This document shows, piece by piece, positions 58,038 to 64,000 of a DNA stretch of 64,000 bases (positions are counted from its first letter, which is position 1; every line of letters begins with the position of its first letter). The notes below the pieces were generated by a model that was not told where the DNA came from, did not search any database, and saw nothing but the letters and a program-made list of their open reading frames with translations. A program made the translations under genes and the position numbers. Source of the DNA: Candidatus Sericytochromatia bacterium (GTDB lineage Bacteria; Cyanobacteriota; Sericytochromatia; UBA7694); the NCBI GenBank assembly GCA_018780035.1, contig JADMKE010000016.1:479495-543494 (forward strand), given 5' to 3'.

Positions 58038-60737
58038 ATGAGCACACACGATCTTCTGGGAACCCGTACCGCATTGGATACAGGTTCAGGAACCGTCTAT
58101 TATTACAGCCTTTCCAAATTGGCTGAGCAGGGTTTCTCTGGCATTCACTCCCTGCCTTTTTCAATCAAGGTTTTGCTCGAATCCGTTTTGCGCAACTGTG
58201 ATGACTACGTCGTCAGCCGCGAGGATGTCAAAAAACTGGCCACATACAATGCTGCCCAGCCTGTGCAGGAAGAAATTCCGTTTAAACCGGCCCGCGTGAT
58301 TCTGCAAGACTTTACAGGCGTGCCCGCCGTGGTCGATTTGGCTGCGATGCGTGCGGCGATGTCGCGCATGGGTGGCGACCCCAAAAAAATTAACCCGATT
58401 TGCCCTGTCGATTTGGTGATTGACCACTCTGTGCAGGTCGATCATTTTGGCACCGCTGCTTCGTTCCAGCAAAACATAGACATCGAAATGGAGCGCAACC
58501 GCGAGCGCTATGAATTTCTGCGCTGGGGCCAGCAGGCCCTGGATAATTTTGGCGTGGTGCCCCCCGGTCGCGGGATCGTGCACCAGGTCAATCTGGAGTA
58601 TTTGGCACGGGGCGTCTGGTCTTCGGGCGAAGGCGATAATACCGTTGCTTATCCCGATTCACTCGTGGGTACCGACTCTCACACCACCATGATCAACGGC
58701 CTCGGTGTCGTCGGTTGGGGCGTGGGTGGGATCGAAGCCGAAGCCGTCATGCTCGGTCAGCCGATCTACATGTTGATTCCCGAAGTTGTGGGCTTTAAAC
58801 TCACCGGCAGTCTGCCCGAAGGTGTGACCGCCACCGACTTGACCCTGACGATTACGCAAATGCTGCGCAAAAAAGGCGTGGTGGGTAAATTTGTGGAGTT
58901 CTACGGTTCTGGTTTGAGCAATATCTCTCTGCCCGATCGCGCCACGATTGCCAATATGGCCCCCGAATACGGTGCCACCATGGGCTTCTTCCCGGTCGAC
59001 AGCGAAAGCCTGCGCTACCTTTCGCGCAGCGGCCGCAGTGCTGATCTGGTCAGCTTGGTCGAAGCGTATACCCAGGCCCAGGGCCTCTTCCGCACCGACG
59101 CCACCCCTGATCCGGTCTTTACCGACAATCTCGAATTGGATATGTCCACCGTTCAGCCCTCGCTGGCCGGGCCCAAACGCCCCCAGGACCGCGTCAATCT
59201 CAGCCAAATGCAAGAGACCTTCAAAGCAGCGCTGACCAGCACCGCACCCACCAGTGGCTTTGCTTTGAGCGAAGACAAACTCGGCAATACCGGTCTCTAC
59301 AAAAATGGCACAGAGCTTGCGATGAAACACGGCGATGTCGTGATTGCCGCGATCACCAGTTGTACCAATACCTCCAACCCTTCCGTGCTCTTGGGCGCGG
59401 GTTTGGTGGCCAAAAAAGCCGTCGAAAAAGGTCTGAGTGTGAAGCCTTACGTCAAAACCTCGCTGGCCCCTGGCTCGCGGGTCGTGACCGAGTACCTCGA
59501 TCGCGCAGGGCTTTCGCCTTACCTCAACCAATTGGGTTTTAACCTGGTTGGTTATGGCTGCACAACCTGTATCGGCAATTCTGGCCCCCTGCCTGAGCCC
59601 GTTGAAGCCGCGATCAAAGAAGGCGATCTGATCGCCGCCAGCGTGCTCTCAGGCAATCGCAACTTTGAAGGCCGTGTGCACCAGAGTGTGAAAGCCAATT
59701 TCTTGGCCTCGCCCCCGCTGGTTGTGGCGTATGCCCTGGCTGGCACCGTGGACATTGACCTGGTCAAAGATCCGCTGGGCAGTGACAAAGACGGCAACCC
59801 GGTCTATCTCAAAGATATCTGGCCCAGCAATGCCGAAATTGCTGCGCATCTTGACGATGCCCTCAATCCTGAACTCTTCGGCCAGATGTACAACGGCATT
59901 GACCAATCCAATGCCGAGTGGAATGCCATTCCGGTCACCCCCGGCGATCTGTTTGAATGGGACACCGACTCGACGTATATCCAAGAGCCGCCGTTCTTTG
60001 TGGGCATGGCCCAAGAGCCCGGCAAAATTCAGCCGATCAGCGAAGCGCGGGTCTTGGTCAAAGTGGGTGATTCGATCACCACCGACCATATTTCCCCCGC
60101 TGGTTCGATCAAAGTTGGCACCCCTGCGGCCCAATACCTCGAAGGCAATGCCGTCAAACCGGGAGACTTCAACTCCTACGGCTCACGCCGGGGCAATGAC
60201 CGTGTCATGACCCGGGGCACCTTTGCCAATGTGCGCCTAAAAAACCAAATGGCTCCCGGCACCGAAGGGGGTTATACCACCTATTTGCCCACGGGTGAGC
60301 AGATGTTCATTTACGATGCCTCGCAGAAATACCAGGCCGACGGCACGCCGCTGGTGATTCTGGCAGGCAAAGAATATGGCACCGGCTCGTCGCGGGACTG
60401 GGCCGCCAAAGGCACTTTCTTGCTCGGTGTGCGCGCGGCAATTGCCGAGTCCTTTGAACGCATCCACCGCTCCAACTTGGTCGGCATGGGCGTCTTGCCT
60501 TTGCAGTTCAAAGAGGGGGATACCCCTGCCAGTTTGGGCCTCGATGGCAGCGAGTTCTTCTCGTTTGAGATCGACGACAATCTCAAACCGATGCAGATGG
60601 TGAAGGTCACAGCCCGCAAAGCCAATGGCGAAAGCCTGAGCTTTGAGGCCCGCTGCCGGATCGATACCCCGGTTGAAGTGGATTATTACCGCAATGGCGG
60701 TATTCTCCAGACCGTGTTGCGTCAATTTATGAAATAG
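58038..60737 (+). CDS. acnA: Aconitate hydratase A
   Basis: 899 residues from ATG 58038, which has AAAGGA 8 bases upstream; the long open frame before it overlaps the divergent regulator gene and promoter and is rejected. It interconverts citrate and isocitrate in the TCA cycle with a [4Fe-4S] cluster. [20 protein letters not shown], the cluster Cys in [10 protein letters not shown] and the pair in [12 protein letters not shown] are seen, as is the swivelling-domain motif [13 protein letters not shown]. Length and motif order match AcnA/IRP-type enzymes. A strong terminator follows. Confidence 0.97.
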   Translation: MSTHDLLGTRTALDTGSGTVYYYSLSKLAEQGFSGIHSLPFSIKVLLESVLRNCDDYVVSREDVKKLATYNAAQPVQEEIPFKPARVILQDFTGVPAVVDLAAMRAAMSRMGGDPKKINPICPVDLVIDHSVQVDHFGTAASFQQNIDIEMERNRERYEFLRWGQQALDNFGVVPPGRGIVHQVNLEYLARGVWSSGEGDNTVAYPDSLVGTDSHTTMINGLGVVGWGVGGIEAEAVMLGQPIYMLIPEVVGFKLTGSLPEGVTATDLTLTITQMLRKKGVVGKFVEFYGSGLSNISLPDRATIANMAPEYGATMGFFPVDSESLRYLSRSGRSADLVSLVEAYTQAQGLFRTDATPDPVFTDNLELDMSTVQPSLAGPKRPQDRVNLSQMQETFKAALTSTAPTSGFALSEDKLGNTGLYKNGTELAMKHGDVVIAAITSCTNTSNPSVLLGAGLVAKKAVEKGLSVKPYVKTSLAPGSRVVTEYLDRAGLSPYLNQLGFNLVGYGCTTCIGNSGPLPEPVEAAIKEGDLIAASVLSGNRNFEGRVHQSVKANFLASPPLVVAYALAGTVDIDLVKDPLGSDKDGNPVYLKDIWPSNAEIAAHLDDALNPELFGQMYNGIDQSNAEWNAIPVTPGDLFEWDTDSTYIQEPPFFVGMAQEPGKIQPISEARVLVKVGDSITTDHISPAGSIKVGTPAAQYLEGNAVKPGDFNSYGSRRGNDRVMTRGTFANVRLKNQMAPGTEGGYTTYLPTGEQMFIYDASQKYQADGTPLVILAGKEYGTGSSRDWAAKGTFLLGVRAAIAESFERIHRSNLVGMGVLPLQFKEGDTPASLGLDGSEFFSFEIDDNLKPMQMVKVTARKANGESLSFEARCRIDTPVEVDYYRNGGILQTVLRQFMK

Positions 60738-60755
60738 ACTGACTCTTTTTGAGTC

Positions 60756-60797
60756 AAACCGGCCCACAGAGATCTGTTTGTGGGCCGGTTTTTCTTT
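60756..60797 (+). terminator. Intrinsic terminator of acnA
   Basis: AAACCGGCCCACA and TGTGGGCCGGTTT form a 13-bp perfect stem with a 10-base loop, followed by TTCTTTT. Confidence 0.95.
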
Positions 60798-60845
60798 TGT
60801 GGAAGTGCTTCAGGTTTGCCCCCGTTTTCACGATACAATACCCAT

Positions 60846-61154
60846 ATGACTCCACGAGACTATGCACAAGAACAATGTTTGCTGGCTGAAGCGCTTTTGC
60901 AACAGGCAAACAGCACCCGCGAGGGAGAGTGGTTTTTGGATGCCTTGGATTCTTACCAAGCGGCAATAGACATCGATCCTGACTATCCTGAGCCCTACTT
61001 GGCTTTGGCCTATCTCTGGTTGAGTCAGGGCCATCCTGAACAGGCCCACCCCTTTTTGCTCAAGGCCCAGTCGCTGGACCCCTTTGACCCCCAATTGCTG
61101 GCCCTCTGGCAAGATTTTGAAGCAAGTACATCTGTAAAGGAATCTGTTTCATGA
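60846..61154 (+). CDS. Small TPR-like protein
   Basis: 102 residues, all helical, with two TPR-like pairs (DALDSYQAAIDIDPDYPEPY, LALAYLWLSQGHPEQAHPFL, LKAQSLDPFDPQL). It probably mediates protein contact. TACAAT at 60834-60839 ends 7 bases before the ATG and no ribosome-binding site is present, so a leaderless message is likely. Its TGA overlaps the ATG of the GH24 lysozyme gene, coupling their translation; it may be a chaperone or partner of that protein (inference). Confidence 0.65.
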   Translation: MTPRDYAQEQCLLAEALLQQANSTREGEWFLDALDSYQAAIDIDPDYPEPYLALAYLWLSQGHPEQAHPFLLKAQSLDPFDPQLLALWQDFEASTSVKESVS

Positions 61155-62644
61155 CCGAAGTCAACAGTTATAAATTGAGCATGACCTACCAGGGGGCACA
61201 GCCCGAGGTCAAACCCGCCGATCTGGGCATCGATGTGAATGCGCCTTTTCAGCTCAGCGCCACCGATCAGGTGCTTGATCTGTCTACGGGGCCCAATTTG
61301 GTGGCCGAACTCAATCAGCAGGATCTGAGTTTGGTCAAAGCGATCAAGGTTGGTTCTGTCTATTTGTCGGCCCCCACGCCTGAGGTGCTCAAAACCCTGG
61401 TTGACCAGCTCAAATCTGTCTGTTTGGACACCAAAGGCAAACTCCGTTCGGATTTTCAGTATGTGTCTTTTGCCGCCAAGACCAATCCCACGGCTGCCAA
61501 TCAGGCGATTACCAGCAGTGTGCTGCTCAATGTGGTCGGCCCCGAGCCCAATGATGGCTACGTAAACACCAGCCAACGCGACATGATCGGTGGCCAGCAC
61601 CTGATTCAGCCCCACGACAATTTGGTCAATATTGCCCGTTTGATCTACGGTGGCAGCGAAGGCGAAGTGCTCAAAAACGCCCAGCGTCTGGCCAATTTTA
61701 ACGGCTTTGCCGATCCCAATAAAATCCCCAGTGGCAAAACCCTGTATTTGATCGACGATAATTTCCTCAAGACTGTCTCGGCTTTGCCGCCCAAACCCAA
61801 ACCCGTGGAGCCCGCCCCCACGGTGGATACAACCACCCCCGTGGTGGCAACCCCAGAAACAACGCCGACCACACCAACTACCCCGACCACACCTGAGGAA
61901 ACGGCCCCCGCTGGGCCTGTGGATCGTGGCGCTGAAATTTATACCGAAAATCCCCCGACCTTGGCGGGTTTGATGCGTTTTATGGGCAAAGATGCCTTTG
62001 CCCTGGTCGAAAACTACGAACACACCGAAGACCGCATGTATTGGGATGGCGGCAAAAAAGGTGTGGGTTATCCCACCATTGGTGTGGGCCATTTGATCCG
62101 CCCAGGCGAAAAACTCAATGGCAAAAGCCTGATGACGGCCAAATTGAGCCCCCAAGAAATTGAACAGCTGTTTATCAAAGACCTGACCGAACATGCTGAG
62201 CCTTTAATTGAGCACCTCAAACCCGAGGTTATCAATGGCCTCAACCGCAATCAGCTTACGGCCCTGGCCTCCTTGGCTTTTAATATTGGCCCTGGCGGGA
62301 TCGACAAAAAAGGCCGCAGACTCGGCTTTAAATATTCCCCTGTGGTCACGGCCCTCAACGGCCCCGGCACCCTGCCCGAGCGCATCGACAAAGCGTCTGA
62401 TGGTTTTGCCCGCCACATCTTCAGCAAAGGCAAGCGTTTGCAAGGCTTGGTCTCGCGCCGTTTGGGTGAGCGCACCTTGTTTGTGCGCCCCGATGCCAAA
62501 CCGGCTGACTTGCCCGGCTACGACCGGCCCAAACTCAAGGCGTATATCGACACGCTCAACCAGAGTGAGACCATGCCCGATGTGCGTTACGCGGATATGT
62601 GGCCACCTGTCCAGCGCAGAGCCAAGCCCAAAAAAGCGAAATAA
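61151..62644 (+). CDS. LysM-like plus phage-type lysozyme (GH24) protein
   Basis: 497 residues. An N-terminal domain of unknown type (1-140) leads to a LysM-like module (GGQHLIQPHDNLVNIARLIY ... IPSGKTLYLID). A Thr/Pro linker (TTPTTPTTPTTPEE) follows. The C-terminal GH24 lysozyme domain has the catalytic Glu in ENYEHTEDRMYWDGG, then GVGYPTIGVGHLI and LNRNQLTALASLAFNIG. It should cleave peptidoglycan. No signal peptide is present, as for the SLT protein at 11643. The upstream TPR protein overlaps it by ATGA. A prophage or tail-like origin is possible, but no phage genes flank it. Confidence 0.82.
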   Translation: MTEVNSYKLSMTYQGAQPEVKPADLGIDVNAPFQLSATDQVLDLSTGPNLVAELNQQDLSLVKAIKVGSVYLSAPTPEVLKTLVDQLKSVCLDTKGKLRSDFQYVSFAAKTNPTAANQAITSSVLLNVVGPEPNDGYVNTSQRDMIGGQHLIQPHDNLVNIARLIYGGSEGEVLKNAQRLANFNGFADPNKIPSGKTLYLIDDNFLKTVSALPPKPKPVEPAPTVDTTTPVVATPETTPTTPTTPTTPEETAPAGPVDRGAEIYTENPPTLAGLMRFMGKDAFALVENYEHTEDRMYWDGGKKGVGYPTIGVGHLIRPGEKLNGKSLMTAKLSPQEIEQLFIKDLTEHAEPLIEHLKPEVINGLNRNQLTALASLAFNIGPGGIDKKGRRLGFKYSPVVTALNGPGTLPERIDKASDGFARHIFSKGKRLQGLVSRRLGERTLFVRPDAKPADLPGYDRPKLKAYIDTLNQSETMPDVRYADMWPPVQRRAKPKKAK

Positions 62645-62665
62645 CGCTAACCAGCGCAACAGACT

Positions 62666-63154
62666 TTAGCGGGTTGGCCGCTGCCCGTTGAGGAAGCGTT
62701 CGAGTTGATTGGCAAAGGCCATGCGGTCTTTGGTGCCAAAGGGCTTGGGGCCACCGCGAATTTCTTCGGCGCTGCGCAATTCGTCCATTAAGTTGCGCAT
62801 GCTCAAAATGCTGTGGATATTGTCTTTGGTATAAAACATACCTCTGGGATTGAGGCAATAGGCCCCTTTGGCAATGGCGTCGGCGGCCAGTGGGATATCT
62901 GCGCTGATCACCAGATCACCGGGCTGGACCAGGGCCACAATTGCGTCATCGGCGCGGTCCACGCCTTTTTCGACGTGCAGACCGCTGATCCAGGGCGAAG
63001 TCGGTAGATTGAGCACCACATTGGCGACCAGCACCAGGGGGATCTGCTTGCGCTCAGCGGCGCGGTAGAGCATCTCTTTGACCGGACGCGGACAGGCGTC
63101 GGCATCGATCCAGATTTTAAACGGGGGGGTGGGGTCTGCTTGCATGGACTTCAT
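62666..63154 (-). CDS. YaiI/YqxD family protein (UPF0178, DUF188)
   Basis: 162 residues, the usual length. Family signatures: KIWIDADACPRPVKEMLYRA, VVLNLPTSPWISGLHVEKG, DRADDAIVALVQPGDLVISA and GPKPFGTKDR. The acidic DADACP and the D-x-A-D-D cluster recall a PIN-like nuclease site, but no function is established. It lies alone, convergent with the lysozyme gene. Two ATGs three codons apart are possible; the first is given. Confidence 0.92.
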   Translation of the reverse strand: MKSMQADPTPPFKIWIDADACPRPVKEMLYRAAERKQIPLVLVANVVLNLPTSPWISGLHVEKGVDRADDAIVALVQPGDLVISADIPLAADAIAKGAYCLNPRGMFYTKDNIHSILSMRNLMDELRSAEEIRGGPKPFGTKDRMAFANQLERFLNGQRPTR

Positions 63155-63256
63155 TTTAGCAAGCGGAAGCGTGGTTTAAAACACTATTTCAATAGTTTCA
63201 TAGTTTGTGGGACAATGGCTTAATTGTAACGATTTTACCTCAGCGGCACCCAGTTG

Positions 63257-63286
63257 AAAAGCAAAAAATGATCATTTTTTGCTTTT
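63257..63286. terminator. 30-bp perfect palindrome, probable terminator
   Basis: AAAAGCAAAAAATGA and its exact complement TCATTTTTTGCTTTT meet with no spacer at 63271/63272. A and T tracts flank it on both strands. It lies 100 bases past the stop of the HTH gene at 63386 (minus strand) and most likely ends that transcript. It could also be a binding site. Confidence 0.6.
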
Positions 63287-63385
63287 TACACCATTATTTA
63301 AGGGTGTTTTGAGTAATTAACTGATTCCTCTGCGAAATTGGGTAAATGTCACTTTCATCATTTTCATTGATGTGGGGAATCGTTT

Positions 63386-63892
63386 TCACCGAATCCAGTC
63401 TGTAGCAATCTCGTCTTCACTGAGATTCAGTGCGTTTGCAATCTTGTATAAAGTTGTCCGACGAGGCATAGAAGCACTATTGAAGAAACGACTAAGAGAT
63501 GGTTGTGGGATGCCTGTTTTTGTAGCAAGTAGCGAAATTCCTCCCCATTCATCCACCTTGTTTCTCAGCTCCTGCTTGAATGCTTGAATTTTTTGAGCAA
63601 TACTTTCAAGCTTTTCAAAGCGTATATAAGGCTTCTGGGTGACTCGATTCGGGCGCTCAATTCCGTCGTCAATAGCATCTTGAATGTCAGCAATAATAGC
63701 ATCCCTCTCTTCAGGGTCTCGCTCATCTCGCCACATCAGCATTAAATCAACTGTGCCTTCATAATTACGGGCACGCTGTACCGCGGCATCAATAAAATCA
63801 GGCGTTAAATTACAGGTGCGCATCAATGTTGCAACAGCATATACTTCAGTCATTTTCTCTGATGAGACACCCGTTTCAATAACATTACTCAT
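63386..63892 (-). CDS. Regulator with C-terminal XRE-type HTH
   Basis: 168 residues. The N-terminal part is acidic and helical (ERDPEERDAIIADIQDAIDD). The C-terminal 50 residues form an HTH: WGGISLLATKTGIPQPSLSR, FFNSASMPRRTTLYKIANAL, NLSEDEI. Such domain order occurs in antitoxin-like and addiction-module regulators. AGAGGGG precedes the ATG. An inverted repeat (CACAGAT/ATCTGTG) 32 bases upstream may be its operator. Lower GC than most neighbours, and proximity to the IS200/IS605-like end, suggest acquired DNA. No toxin is seen in the window. Confidence 0.72.
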   Translation of the reverse strand: MSNVIETGVSSEKMTEVYAVATLMRTCNLTPDFIDAAVQRARNYEGTVDLMLMWRDERDPEERDAIIADIQDAIDDGIERPNRVTQKPYIRFEKLESIAQKIQAFKQELRNKVDEWGGISLLATKTGIPQPSLSRFFNSASMPRRTTLYKIANALNLSEDEIATDWIR

Positions 63893-63923
63893 GGCAGTAC
63901 CCCTCTAAATTGATAATTTCTTG

Positions 63924-63949
63924 CACAGATGTCTTGAATGTGATCTGTG
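63924..63949. promoter_or_regulatory. Inverted repeat upstream of the HTH gene
   Basis: CACAGAT (63924-63930) and ATCTGTG (63943-63949) are separated by 12 bases. The position just before the HTH gene suggests an autoregulatory operator. Confidence 0.4.
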
Positions 63950-64000
63950 ACACTCCCAATCCCGTGAACGGGATGGGCTTCTAAGCAACTTCTGAGCGAT
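63950..64000 (-). mobile_element. Probable right end of an IS200/IS605-type (TnpB) element, running off the window
   Basis: Read on the minus strand, TTAGAAGCCCATCCCG, loop TTCA and CGGGATTGGGAGTGTCA match the familiar tail of tnpB-carrying elements: a GAAGCCC boundary, an imperfect GC-rich hairpin, then GTGTCAC. On this strand RSEVA and a TAG stop lie just before it, which could be the end of TnpB. The body would lie beyond base 64000, so the call rests on the end alone. Confidence 0.38.

Overview
The window reads as a bacterial chromosome of moderately high GC, densely coded, with lipoprotein signal sequences, periplasm-type secreted enzymes and ordinary housekeeping genes: recA, glycogen phosphorylase, aconitase, glycerol kinase, RsmI, type I methionine aminopeptidase, MiaE and four tRNA genes. 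No rRNA or other taxonomic marker beyond recA is present. The mix (IPT/TIG lipoproteins, CsgG-TPR proteins, GT41-like TPR glycosyltransferase, LysM proteins without signal peptides) would fit a non-photosynthetic relative of Cyanobacteria, but this is a tentative guess and only a recA phylogeny could settle it.

Layout. 1-7.8 kb: a translationally coupled membrane-protein operon, an IS3-family relic, a lipoprotein divergent from a MalT-like LuxR regulator across an array of helically phased TCACCC boxes, then an SDR/Rieske oxygenase pair and a methyltransferase. 7.9-15.9 kb: two serine tRNAs, a large membrane protein, a group of cell-wall-active or proteolytic proteins lacking signal peptides (LysM, SLT-type lysozyme fold, HExxH protease), and a TPR/GT41-like glycosyltransferase.

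15.9-21.2 kb is the accessory region and the main find. An AT-rich tract with five related TTATCCTG half-site/palindrome elements is followed by three 59-bp structured elements at 16287-16345, 18733-18791 and 21116-21174. Each has AAC and GTT ends, a 6-bp outer stem whose sequence differs between copies but always pairs, one bulged C at the same place, an invariant inner stem (AACCWG with CWGGTT) and a small GCTNYGC apex. This is the architecture of integron attC recombination sites. They delimit two cassette-like units, both in + orientation: one with an SMC/RecF-like ATPase plus a DUF4276 (TOPRIM-like) protein, the other with a DUF4268 putative nuclease plus a Fic AMPylase with its own promoter. 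No integron integrase lies in the window, so this looks like a small attC array lacking an integrase (CALIN-type) that carries defence-like gene pairs.

21.3-31.6 kb: VOC protein, an ATP-cone/PD-(D/E)XK protein, a GT2, MiaE and a cysteine-dioxygenase-like cupin, a divergent QueA paralogue with an SDR, an XRE-cupin regulator, a TetR regulator with two matching operators (its own promoter and that of an aldo/keto reductase), and glpK. 31.6-49.2 kb: a CsgG-like/TPR protein, a propeller-M28-PDZ peptidase, a decayed amine-oxidase pseudogene, a VHL-beta-domain lipoprotein, recA with a clear terminator, an outer-membrane-like protein, a metallophosphoesterase and two coupled IPT/TIG lipoproteins. 49.2-64 kb: rsmI-map, a carboxypeptidase lipoprotein, tRNA-Val and tRNA-Arg, a response regulator-glgP operon, acnA, a TPR/GH24 lysozyme pair, a YaiI-family protein and a C-terminal-HTH regulator next to what looks like the right end of an IS200/IS605-type element at the window edge.
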